64,000 nt of DNA, from positions 62,001 through 126,000 of the forward strand of contig MFNF01000057.1 in assembly GCA_001783715.1 (NCBI GenBank), given 5' to 3'. Positions 27,569 through 35,604 of this stretch are shown here, piece by piece (positions within the stretch are counted from its first letter, which is position 1; every line of letters starts with the position of its first letter). Made by a program: the position numbers and the translations under genes. The stretch is from Candidatus Lambdaproteobacteria bacterium RIFOXYD2_FULL_56_26. GTDB lineage: Bacteria > SAR324 > XYD2-FULL-50-16. The notes beneath the pieces were generated by a model that was given only the letters and a program-made list of their open reading frames with translations, did no database searches and was not told the origin of the DNA.

Positions 27569-28598
27569 ACTTGCCCTGGCCGCAACGGGCCTCCTGTGCT
27601 TTTTTTCGGCCCCCGGCTTTGCCCAAGGGCAGGCGGGGAAACGTTTGACCAATGTGGAGGTCTTGGAGCTGACCGCCCAACCGCTGAGTGCCTCCGCCAG
27701 CTACATGGGCCACCTGGAGCCGACCCAGCGGGTGATGATCGGCAGCGAAGTGGCCGGGGCGCTGGAGGTGCTGGACCTCGAAGAGGGGCAAGCGGTGAAG
27801 CCGGGGCAGGTGATGGGCAAGATCGATACCTCCAGGCTTTCGCTCAACTACAAGCTGGCCCTTTCCAGCTATGATCTGGCCAAAGACGAATTTGACCGGG
27901 AGAAAAAGTTGTTTGCCAAGCAGCTTTCCAACCAAGCCAAGCTTTCCCAGTTCAAAAACAAGATGGAAATGGCCTTTTTCCAGATGCGCCTCGCCCAGGT
28001 GGACCTGGAAAAATCCCAGGTGACCGCTCCCTTTGCCGGGGTGGTTTCCAAAAAATTGGCCCATGCCGGGGAGTACCTCGCCAAGGGGGCACCGCTCTTA
28101 GAGCTGATCGACCTCAGCTCGGTCAAGGCCCGTATCCAAGTGCCGGAACGGGAGATTGCCTTTGTCTCTTTGGGCAAGTCGGTCTCGGTAACCTTGGACT
28201 CCTTCCCGGACCGGGAGTTTGTGGGCAAGGTCAGCGCCTTGTCGATGGAAGCGGACCAAAAAAGCCGCAGCTTCCGGGTTGAGGTGGTGGTGGAAAACGG
28301 CAAAGGGGAACTGCTTTCGGGCATGTTGGCCCGGGTCAGGATGGTCACCCAAAACCTGACCAACCAATTGATCCTGCCTCGAGACGCAATCTTGGAAGAC
28401 GAAAAGGGCTCTTATGTCTTTGTCCTCTCCGGGGATCAGGCGAGCAAGCGGCCGGTCACTTTGGGCCTGGGCCTGGGGGCGAATGTCCAGGTGACCAAGG
28501 GTCTCTCTTTTGGGGAAAAGGTGGTGGTGGTCGGCCAACAAATGGTGACCCACCAGGAACGAGTTTCGGTCGTAAAATCCAGCCAACAATCTCTTTGA
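27558..28598 (+). CDS. RND efflux periplasmic adaptor (membrane fusion protein)
   Basis: A 346-residue adaptor with a signal peptide (MDFKLALAATGLLCF to FAQG). The biotinyl-lipoyl halves are recognisable: RVMIGSEVAGALEVLDLEEG with GQAVKPGQVMGKID, and VTAPFAGVVSKKLAHAGEYL after a helical hairpin. A beta-barrel and membrane-proximal domain follow. It links the RND pump to the TolC-like channel. ATG 27558 gives the cleaner signal peptide and an 11-base overlap with the previous gene; ATG 27540 is also possible. No clear ribosome site is seen for either, so coupling is likely. Confidence 0.9.
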   Translation: MDFKLALAATGLLCFFSAPGFAQGQAGKRLTNVEVLELTAQPLSASASYMGHLEPTQRVMIGSEVAGALEVLDLEEGQAVKPGQVMGKIDTSRLSLNYKLALSSYDLAKDEFDREKKLFAKQLSNQAKLSQFKNKMEMAFFQMRLAQVDLEKSQVTAPFAGVVSKKLAHAGEYLAKGAPLLELIDLSSVKARIQVPEREIAFVSLGKSVSVTLDSFPDREFVGKVSALSMEADQKSRSFRVEVVVENGKGELLSGMLARVRMVTQNLTNQLILPRDAILEDEKGSYVFVLSGDQASKRPVTLGLGLGANVQVTKGLSFGEKVVVVGQQMVTHQERVSVVKSSQQSL

Positions 28599-28607
28599 AT
28601 CATCGCC

Positions 28608-31600
28608 ATGAGTCATACGCCCCTGCGGTTTAAACTGAGCGACTTGGCCATTGCCAACCCCGCCGCTACCTACATCCTGGCCTTGATTTTGGTGTTTGCC
28701 GGCTTTTTTGCCTACCGGGCAATGCCCCGAGAGTCGGCACCGGACATCCAGATCCCGATTTTGATCGTCACCATCCCCTACCCCGGTTCCTCCCCCGAGG
28801 ACGTGGAAGCCTTGATCATCCACAAGGTGGAGCCGGAGCTGCAAGGGATCCAGAACCTCAAAACGATGAGCAGCACCTCGACCGAAGGGGCGGGGATCAT
28901 CACCTTGGAATTCTTTTTGGGCACCAACATCACCGAAGCCCGCAACAAGGTCAGGGAGGCCCTGGACCTCGCCAAGCCCGAGCTGCCCGAGGATGCCAAA
29001 GACCCGATCATCGGGGAGATCAACCTCTCGGAAACCCCGATCATGATCGTCAACCTTTCGGGGCACTATGACTTGTTCCAGCTCAAAAACATCGCCGAAG
29101 ACCTCAAGGAGGAGATCGAGGCGATCCCCGGCGTGCTCGAAGTCAAACGGGCTGGGGGATTGGAGCGGGAAGTCAAGGTGGAGGTGGATGAGGACAAACT
29201 GAACTACTACAACCTCGACCTCAACCAGGTGAGCAACGCCATTTCCCAGGAAAACGCCACCATCCCCGCCGGAGATGTGGTCTTGGGCAGCATGAAATAC
29301 ATGATCCGGGTCCCCGGCGAGATCAGCGGTCCCGCCGAGATCAGGGACATGGTGGTCGCCGCTCCCAACCAAGTGCCGATTTTTGTGAAGGACTTGGCCC
29401 AGGTGAACTTTGGGTTTGAGGAGGTCAACACTCGATCCCGGCTCTACGGCCTCGATTCGGTTTCTTTGAGCGTCTCCAAGCGGAGCGGGGAAAACCTGAT
29501 CGCCATTGCCGACAAGGTTTATAAACTCGCCCAGGCAACGGAGAACAAATACGACGGCAACCTCAAGGTCTCGATCCTCAACGACCAGTCCAAACGGATC
29601 AAGAGCATGGTCTCGGACCTGGAGAACAACATCTACACCGGGATGATCTTTGTGGTGGGGATCCTGATGTTGGTCATGGGCCTGTCTTCGGCCCTGTTCA
29701 TCGGCAGCGCCATTCCCCTGTCGATGTTGATCAGCTTCATCATCATGGACCAGTTCCACATCACCCTCAACTTTGTGGTGCTCTTCAGTTTGATCCTGGC
29801 CTTGGGGATGTTGGTGGACAACGGAATCGTGGTGGTGGAGAACATCTACCGACACCTGGAAACCGGCTTAAGCCCCAGAGAAGCGTCCAGCGTGGGTGTA
29901 GGGGAAGTGGCGATTCCGGTGATCAGCTCGACCGTCACCACGGTGGCCGCCTTTTTGCCCTTGTTGTTTATGCCGGGGATTGCCGGGGAGTTTATGGGCT
30001 ACCTGCCCAAGACCCTGATCATCACCTTGGGGGCCTCACTGTTTGTGGGGCTTTTTTTGAGCCCGGTTTTGTGTTCTACCTTGCTCAAGCCCCACAAGGT
30101 CCCCATGGTCAAGGACGAAATCGCACTGGCCGAGAAAAGCCGGTTTTTGCGGTTCTACCGACAGAGCTTGGTATGGGCCTTGGAGCGAAGGTGGAAGGTC
30201 ATGGCCATTGTAATGGCCGCTTGGTTCGGGTTGATGATCCTCTATTTTGCTTGGGTGTTCCCCAAAAAAGGGGTGGAGTTTTTCCCGGACACCGAGCCGA
30301 CCTCCATCACTTTGGAGATCGAAGCCCCCTTCGGCACCACTTTGGACACCTCCGACCAGATCGTCCAAAAGGTGGAGCAGAGCTTGGAAAAATACCATGA
30401 CCACACCGATGCCATCGTGGCCAACGTAGGCCAGCGGCAAGGCAGCGGCGGCGGGGCGGGGGCGAAGGAAACCCACAACAGCCACATCACCTTGTCCTTC
30501 CCCGGTTGGGAAGAACGGACCCTCGCTCCCCACGTGATCATTGAAGAGCTCCGCAAGAGTTTGGACCAATTTTCCGGGGCCTTTTTTCGGGTCACCAAAC
30601 CCAGCTCCGGCCCACCGACCGGAAAGCCGGTCAACCTGGAGCTTTCGGGGTCTGACCCCTTGACCCTGAAGGAGCTGTCGGTGCAGATCCAAGGGGCGAT
30701 CAAGGACCTGCCGGGGTTGGTGAACCTGCAAGACAACATGTCGGCGACCCGCTCGGAAGTGCAGGTTCGGTTGGACCGGGAGAAAATCGCCCTCTTGGGC
30801 CTCTCGACCCGGGCGGTAGCCAACCTGCTCCGCACCGCCTTCAACGGCAGGGAGGTCTCCACCTGGAGGGTCGGCAAGGACGAATACAATATAGTCGTGC
30901 GCCTGGACCCTCGGTTTCGGGCGAACATCGGGGATGTCAGCGGCCTTTACATCAAAACCCCGGACGGACGTTCGGTGGCCTTGAGCGAGTTGGCAGAGAT
31001 CAAAACCACCGCCGCCAAAGGCTCGATCCGGCACATCAACTCCAAGACCGTGATCACCATCAGCGGGGATGCAGAGGGCTTCCCCGGACCGGTGGTTTTA
31101 AAAAAGGTACAGGACCAACTCAAGGACTTCCCGTTGCCCAGCGGCTACAAGATGGAATACACCGGGGAGAACGAAAGCCGAAACGAGATGCAGGCCTACC
31201 TGGGGAAAAGTTTTTTCATCGCCATTTTCCTGATCTTCCTGGTGCTGGTGACCCAGTTCAACTCGTTGCTCCTGCCCTTTATCATCTTGAGTTCGGTCTT
31301 TTTGTCGCTGATCGGGGTGTTTTTGGGTTGGATCATCCACCAAAGCCCGATCAGCATCATGATGGGCGGCATCGGGATCATCAGTCTGGCCGGGGTGGTG
31401 GTCAACAACGCCATTGTGTTGATCGACTACATCAACCAGCTTAAATTGCAGGGCAAATCCACCCGGGACGCTCTGGTGCTGGCGGGGATGTTGCGGATGA
31501 GGCCGGTGATGATGACGGCGATCACCACCATCTTGGGCTTGGTGCCAATCGTCATGGGCATGGACATCAACTTTTACCGGTCTAACATCATCGCCTTTGG

Positions 31601-32012
31601 CTCCGAATCCTCCGAGATGTGGCGACCCATGGCCTTGTCTGTGGTTTACGGCCTGGGCATGGCCACCTTGCTGACCTTGATCGTAGTGCCGGTGATCTAT
31701 TCGTTGATGGATACCTTGACCCAAAAGACCGGTACAGTGGTCGGACGGATGGGGCAACGGATGCAAGGGCCGCTGGGCCGGTTGACCGCCAAGGCCCCTA
31801 AGTTGGATGTCTTGGAATGGTTGGGCCTCCAGATGGACAAGCTGGCTGCTCTTTGGCAAAAACGGCAGTCCACAAAAAAGGTAAAAGCGCCAAAACCCCC
31901 CCAAGCTCCCCGGAAGCCGGAAGACCCCAAATCCCCGGAATCCAAGCCTCCAGGGGCGGGCACCGGGCCAGCCAAAAAGGCCAAGCTGCCCGAGGGGTTG
32001 AAAGAGAAATAA
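28608..32012 (+). CDS. RND-family efflux transporter, inner-membrane pump (AcrB/HAE1-like)
   Basis: An 1134-residue proton-driven exporter. The AcrB-type fold is clear: TM1 near residues 17-36, porter domain with PGSSPEDVEALI and TSTEGAGIITLEF, and the proton-relay helix GMLVDNGIVVVENIYRHLE near residue 405. A second porter half follows, then the second six-helix bundle. The cytoplasmic C-terminus carries an extra tail of about 50 residues rich in Lys and Pro. Pump class (drug versus lipid or metal) cannot be told. It is last in the tetR-tolC-adaptor-pump operon, followed at once by a strong terminator. Confidence 0.93.
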   Translation: MSHTPLRFKLSDLAIANPAATYILALILVFAGFFAYRAMPRESAPDIQIPILIVTIPYPGSSPEDVEALIIHKVEPELQGIQNLKTMSSTSTEGAGIITLEFFLGTNITEARNKVREALDLAKPELPEDAKDPIIGEINLSETPIMIVNLSGHYDLFQLKNIAEDLKEEIEAIPGVLEVKRAGGLEREVKVEVDEDKLNYYNLDLNQVSNAISQENATIPAGDVVLGSMKYMIRVPGEISGPAEIRDMVVAAPNQVPIFVKDLAQVNFGFEEVNTRSRLYGLDSVSLSVSKRSGENLIAIADKVYKLAQATENKYDGNLKVSILNDQSKRIKSMVSDLENNIYTGMIFVVGILMLVMGLSSALFIGSAIPLSMLISFIIMDQFHITLNFVVLFSLILALGMLVDNGIVVVENIYRHLETGLSPREASSVGVGEVAIPVISSTVTTVAAFLPLLFMPGIAGEFMGYLPKTLIITLGASLFVGLFLSPVLCSTLLKPHKVPMVKDEIALAEKSRFLRFYRQSLVWALERRWKVMAIVMAAWFGLMILYFAWVFPKKGVEFFPDTEPTSITLEIEAPFGTTLDTSDQIVQKVEQSLEKYHDHTDAIVANVGQRQGSGGGAGAKETHNSHITLSFPGWEERTLAPHVIIEELRKSLDQFSGAFFRVTKPSSGPPTGKPVNLELSGSDPLTLKELSVQIQGAIKDLPGLVNLQDNMSATRSEVQVRLDREKIALLGLSTRAVANLLRTAFNGREVSTWRVGKDEYNIVVRLDPRFRANIGDVSGLYIKTPDGRSVALSELAEIKTTAAKGSIRHINSKTVITISGDAEGFPGPVVLKKVQDQLKDFPLPSGYKMEYTGENESRNEMQAYLGKSFFIAIFLIFLVLVTQFNSLLLPFIILSSVFLSLIGVFLGWIIHQSPISIMMGGIGIISLAGVVVNNAIVLIDYINQLKLQGKSTRDALVLAGMLRMRPVMMTAITTILGLVPIVMGMDINFYRSNIIAFGSESSEMWRPMALSVVYGLGMATLLTLIVVPVIYSLMDTLTQKTGTVVGRMGQRMQGPLGRLTAKAPKLDVLEWLGLQMDKLAALWQKRQSTKKVKAPKPPQAPRKPEDPKSPESKPPGAGTGPAKKAKLPEGLKEK

Positions 32013-32013
32013 C

Positions 32014-32056
32014 AAAAACCGGCACCGGAAATTTTAAAACCGGTGCCGGTTTTTTT
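32014..32056 (+). terminator. Rho-independent terminator after the efflux operon
   Basis: ACCGGCACCGG (ending 32028) pairs with CCGGTGCCGGT (starting 32040) across an 11-base AT loop, followed by a T run to 32056. The stem starts within a few bases of the pump stop codon. Confidence 0.9.
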
Positions 32057-32247
32057 GCTCTCTTTGGAAGCCCCCCGGTCAAATCGCCCTTTGTCCGGTT
32101 TATTGCCGCCTCCCCAAGAAGTTTGTCCGGCAAGGTTCGGCACCAAATAAGCTGTTTTTTTTTGGACGGTAGAATGTCCCTTTGATGCCCTGTTCTTGGA
32201 ACTCAGATTTCAGGTAGGGTGGGGAAACTTTTTAAAGGGAGAGGAAA

Positions 32248-33129
32248 ATGGGTGAGAGTGCACCAAAGAAATTTAACGAATTGCAAGTTGGAGAGAAAGA
32301 TCCCTCAGGTCAGGTCATAACAAGGATATGGGCTGCCACTAGTTCATATGTCATTTGGGAAACAACTACCTCAAGTGTATCCTACCAATGTGGTGCAACG
32401 CCAGCGGTCAACGCATTTGTTGTTGGATACCTTGTCAAAAGTAACCGGATTGACCGTCTTTGTAATTCGGGTGTCAAAAAAAAGTACCATGTCAACAATC
32501 AATTGGCCATGGCTTTGGCATCTGGTTTGGACGGACATGAGGAACAAGCATTCAAAGCTTTGGATGATTTGGAAAGGCAAATCCGAAACTACCTGGAAAC
32601 CAGCGGCAGAACCCATTACTTGGTCACCAGCACGATCCTCTTGGTTTTGACCGGAATGGTTTGGGTGGTTTCCCTCAGCCTCTCTTCCTTTTCGGACCTG
32701 CAATTTTTTCAGGCCGGGCAATCCTTTGAGAATTACCAAATCCAAATCAAGATGGTCCTCCTGGGAGGTTTGGGTGGATGGCTTTCTTTACTCCAAGGAT
32801 ACAGGAGCTTGGATACCCAAGGGGAAGATAGCTTTGTGGTCAATTTTGCCCTGGCTTCCGCAAGAATTTTGACCGCTATGATTTGTGGGCTGGTTTCTTA
32901 TTGGATGATTGAGGCAGATTTGTTCTTGGGCATCATCCAAAAGTCCCCCGCCGGGTACAACGTAATCGCCGTGCTGGCGGGCTTCAGCGAACGGATGGTG
33001 CCCAACCTTTTGAACCGGTTGGGGCAAAAGGTGGAGGGTTCGGAGAAACCGGGACCAAATGAAACTGACTCCCTTGCCAACAATCCCGCCCCTGAGGCAC
33101 AACCTTCTGAGGAAAACAAACCAACCTGA
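32248..33129 (+). CDS. membrane protein of unknown function, lower-GC gene
   Basis: A 293-residue protein I do not recognise. The N-terminal 115 residues are soluble, with a short strand-rich part and a helix (HEEQAFKALDDLERQIRNYL). Three membrane segments follow at about residues 124-147, 167-185 and 205-226, then a conserved-looking AGFSERMVPNLLNRLGQ and an acidic, Pro-rich tail. AGFSER(x)VP endings occur in several uncharacterised small membrane proteins. The first two-thirds of the gene is visibly poorer in G and C than its neighbours and uses more ATT, AAT and CAA codons, which suggests recent acquisition. AGGGAGAGG precedes the ATG. It lies alone after a terminator. Confidence 0.7.
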   Translation: MGESAPKKFNELQVGEKDPSGQVITRIWAATSSYVIWETTTSSVSYQCGATPAVNAFVVGYLVKSNRIDRLCNSGVKKKYHVNNQLAMALASGLDGHEEQAFKALDDLERQIRNYLETSGRTHYLVTSTILLVLTGMVWVVSLSLSSFSDLQFFQAGQSFENYQIQIKMVLLGGLGGWLSLLQGYRSLDTQGEDSFVVNFALASARILTAMICGLVSYWMIEADLFLGIIQKSPAGYNVIAVLAGFSERMVPNLLNRLGQKVEGSEKPGPNETDSLANNPAPEAQPSEENKPT

Positions 33130-33144
33130 TCCCTCAAACCCTAA

Positions 33145-34266
33145 ATGTCCGAAGCCCCCTTTTTGATCCGCAACGCCTTTCACCCTGCGATGATCCAAGC
33201 CCAGGCACGAAGGCTGAAGGCCGCTTGGGGGGGCTTTCGGGCCCAAGAGTTTGAAGACCAGATTCTCCCTTTTTTGGCTCCCTTGGGGTTCAAGGAAAGG
33301 GGGAATTTGGTCTTGGCGGGGCTCTTGGAATTTATGCCTCCCTACTTCCCCGATGCCCAACAGGTCCTTCTAAAAGCCCTCCCACCCAAGCTGGAGGGGA
33401 CGGAGTCCATCGGATACGATGGATTTATCTGCTGGCCGTTGGGGGAATTTGTGGCGGTCCGGGGGTTGGATTTTTTTGAAGAATCTATGGAGGTTTTGTA
33501 CCATCTGACCCAATGTTTTTCCGCCGAAGCGGCGATCCGTCCCTTCTTGGTTCGTCACCAACAAAAGACCCTGGACCGGCTTAAAACCTGGGCTTTGGAC
33601 CCCAACCCCCATGTCCGCAGATTGGTCAGTGAAGGGACCCGACCCAGACTTCCTTGGGCACCGGCTTTGCCGCAATTCAAAAAAGATCCCACCCCGGTTT
33701 TCCCGCTTTTGGAGCGGTTAAAAAACGATCCCGAACTGTATGTCCGTCGTTCGGTAGCCAACCACCTCAACGATGTGACCAAGGACAATCCCGCTCTGGC
33801 TCTGGGTTTGCTGGAGTCCTGGGGGAAGAAAAAGAGCAGGGAAATCGGTTGGATCACTCGGCATGCGCTGCGCAGTTTGGCCAAAAAAGGAGACCCTCGG
33901 GCGCTCTCGCTTTTGGGTTTCGAGACGAAACCAGAGGTGGTCATAGAAGGCTTTGAAATAAGGCCTCTACGGGTGAAGGTCGGAGAACGGCTCAACTTTT
34001 CCTGCCAACTCATTTCAAAGGCCCAAAGAAAACAGCACTTGATGATAGATTTTGTGGTGCATTTCCAAAAAGCCGATGCTAGCCTCAGGGCAAAGGTGTT
34101 CAAGCTGACCGCCAAGACCCTGGCTCCCGGAGCGAGGTTGGAGGTTTCAAAATCGATGGTAATGAAACCCTTGAGCACCCGCAGACTCTATCTGGGTCTG
34201 CATCGCCTAAGCATTCAAGTAGGCGGTTCGGTCATCAAGACCCTGGATTTTTGGATCGAGGCCTGA
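33145..34266 (+). CDS. alkC: DNA alkylation repair protein, AlkC-like
   Basis: A 373-residue HEAT-like-repeat protein. Bacterial AlkC/AlkD proteins are glycosylases removing N3/N7-alkylated bases without base flipping. HVRRLVSEGTRPRLPWAP (about residues 153-170) is the AlkC signature, and VRRSVANHLNDVTKDNP and WITRHALRSLAKKGDP are further HEAT-type repeats. After about residue 272 comes a beta-rich segment consistent with the Ig-like C-terminal domain described for AlkC. It starts 16 bases after the preceding gene and overlaps the next (TGATG), so it is coupled to the TfoX/H1-like gene. Confidence 0.85.
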   Translation: MSEAPFLIRNAFHPAMIQAQARRLKAAWGGFRAQEFEDQILPFLAPLGFKERGNLVLAGLLEFMPPYFPDAQQVLLKALPPKLEGTESIGYDGFICWPLGEFVAVRGLDFFEESMEVLYHLTQCFSAEAAIRPFLVRHQQKTLDRLKTWALDPNPHVRRLVSEGTRPRLPWAPALPQFKKDPTPVFPLLERLKNDPELYVRRSVANHLNDVTKDNPALALGLLESWGKKKSREIGWITRHALRSLAKKGDPRALSLLGFETKPEVVIEGFEIRPLRVKVGERLNFSCQLISKAQRKQHLMIDFVVHFQKADASLRAKVFKLTAKTLAPGARLEVSKSMVMKPLSTRRLYLGLHRLSIQVGGSVIKTLDFWIEA

Positions 34267-35027
34267 TGAGCATCAGTGACGACTTTTTGCACTACGTTCT
34301 GGACCAACTCGAAGGAGTCCCCGGATTGAGGTTCAAAAAGATGTTTGGCGGTGCCGGGCTTTACTCGGGAGAATTGATCTTCGCCGTCATCGGCGGGGAC
34401 CAACTTTTTTTCCGGGCCGATAAACAAAATCTAGGTGCATTTCTGGAGCGAGGCATGGGGCCTTTTTCCCCAAATCTCAAAAAACCGGAAATGAAAATGC
34501 CGTACTACGAAGTGCCCCCGGAGATCTTGGAACAGCCGCCGCTGCTTCGAGTCTGGGCCAGTGCGGCTGTTGACGCTACTGTTCGCATGGCTGCCCTTAA
34601 AAGGAAAAAAGAGGCGGTTAAAAAACCCAATTCCCTGGTAAAGAAGATGGTAACACCTAAGGCAAAACCTGCTCCCAAAGCCAAAGCTGCTGCTGCAAAA
34701 CCTGCTGCTAAGGCTGCTGCTAAACCCGCTGCCAAGGCTGCTCCTAAAAAAGCCGCTGCCGCCAAGCCCGCTGCCAAAGCTGCTCCTAAAAAAGCTGCTG
34801 CCGCCAAGCCCGCTGCCAAAGCTGCTCCTAAAAAAGCTGCTGCCGCCAAGCCTGCTGCCAAAGCTGCTCCTAAAAAAGCCGCTGCCGCCAAGCCCGCTGT
34901 CAAAGCTGCTCCTAAAAAAGCCGCTGCCGCCAAGCCTGCCGCCAAAGCTGCTCCTAAGGCCGCTGCCGCAAAAGCAGCTCCCAAAGCCGCTGCGCCCAAA
35001 GCTGGAGCCAAGGCGCCAAAAAAATAG
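34266..35027 (+). CDS. TfoX N-terminal-domain protein with histone H1-like repeat tail
   Basis: A 253-residue two-part protein. Residues 1-105 match the TfoX N-terminal domain: KKMFGGAGLYSGELIFAVI, then FFRAD and PYYEVPPEIL. TfoX relatives are linked to competence control, but many stand-alone domains have unknown roles. From about residue 115 the chain is almost entirely Lys, Ala and Pro, with five tandem 14-residue units of the type KAAPKKAAAAKPAA. This resembles bacterial histone H1-like DNA-binding tails. The start ATG (34266) overlaps the alkC stop by one base. A nucleoid- or DNA-binding role is inferred from the tail and neighbour. Confidence 0.8.
   Translation: MSISDDFLHYVLDQLEGVPGLRFKKMFGGAGLYSGELIFAVIGGDQLFFRADKQNLGAFLERGMGPFSPNLKKPEMKMPYYEVPPEILEQPPLLRVWASAAVDATVRMAALKRKKEAVKKPNSLVKKMVTPKAKPAPKAKAAAAKPAAKAAAKPAAKAAPKKAAAAKPAAKAAPKKAAAAKPAAKAAPKKAAAAKPAAKAAPKKAAAAKPAVKAAPKKAAAAKPAAKAAPKAAAAKAAPKAAAPKAGAKAPKK
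34734..34943 (+). repeat. five tandem 42-base coding repeats
   Basis: Units begin at 34734, 34776, 34818, 34860 and 34902, each coding a 14-residue Lys/Ala/Pro block. They differ mainly at third positions; the fourth unit has Val for the last Ala. Degenerate, shorter units flank the array. Array length is likely to vary by slippage or recombination. Confidence 0.9.
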
Positions 35028-35058
35028 GTCGCCGATAGGGTGGTTCTCCCCTGTTTTT

Positions 35059-35084
35059 TCGGGACCGGCGGTTGTCCCGATTTT
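35059..35084 (+). terminator. probable terminator after the alkC operon
   Basis: TCGGGAC (35059-35065), an 8-base loop, GTCCCGA (35074-35080), then only TTTT. The stem is good and the T-tract short. It lies 32 bases after the TfoX/H1-like stop. Confidence 0.6.
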
Positions 35085-35326
35085 GGCCTATTTTGACCGA
35101 AACGGTTCTGGAAACGGTTGATCGGTTGTGGCAAGATCAGGGTGTGATTACAAGCACCCTTACATGCTTGTCCCTTCCGATCCCGGTTCTCCGGGATTTG
35201 GGCCGGGTCGGACTTCAGCCCCCTCTGGGTCCGACCTTTGGCACCTTTGCTGGTCAAATCCATTTCCTTTTGTTATCCTTAAAACCAGCTGCCCTAAAAC
35301 GATAACCCCTTTTCTTCGGCGGTCTC

Positions 35327-35590
35327 ATGAGAAAAACTCTCTTGGTCCCCTCGGTCACGTTCCTTTTTGGGGTGGCCGATACCTATGGCCAAAGTCGGCT
35401 GCAGGCGGTGGCGGAATACAACCGCCAATTCGACCCCATGTTCGAGCTGTATTGGGCCGGAGGAATTGTCCTGGGCATTGCTGCTCTGGTGGTGGTTTAC
35501 CAACTGATCAAACGGGCCACCCGCAAAAAACAGGACTCCCAAAAGGACAACTTGGCCGCACCACGCAAAGATTTTAACGATTTCCTTTAA
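35327..35590 (+). CDS. small single-pass membrane protein of unknown function
   Basis: An 87-residue protein. The N-terminus may be a signal peptide or weak membrane segment (TLLVPSVTFLFGVADTYGQ). A clear membrane helix follows at about residues 43-61 (WAGGIVLGIAALVVVYQLI), then a basic and polar tail (KRATRKKQDSQKDN). No family is recognised. It ends 14 bases before the ABC-F gene and may be co-transcribed with it. Confidence 0.55.
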   Translation: MRKTLLVPSVTFLFGVADTYGQSRLQAVAEYNRQFDPMFELYWAGGIVLGIAALVVVYQLIKRATRKKQDSQKDNLAAPRKDFNDFL

Positions 35591-35604
35591 GGCCCCCTTA
35601 CTTT

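Noticed and set aside
34734-34943. Tandem repeats considered as a CRISPR array
   Set aside because: Units are contiguous with no spacers, stay in frame and encode the H1-like tail.
34505-35263. Ala/Leu-rich hydrophobic minus-strand frame that resembles a membrane protein
   Set aside because: It is the complement of the Lys/Ala/Pro repeat tail; the apparent helices are an artefact of reading AAG/GCC repeats backward.
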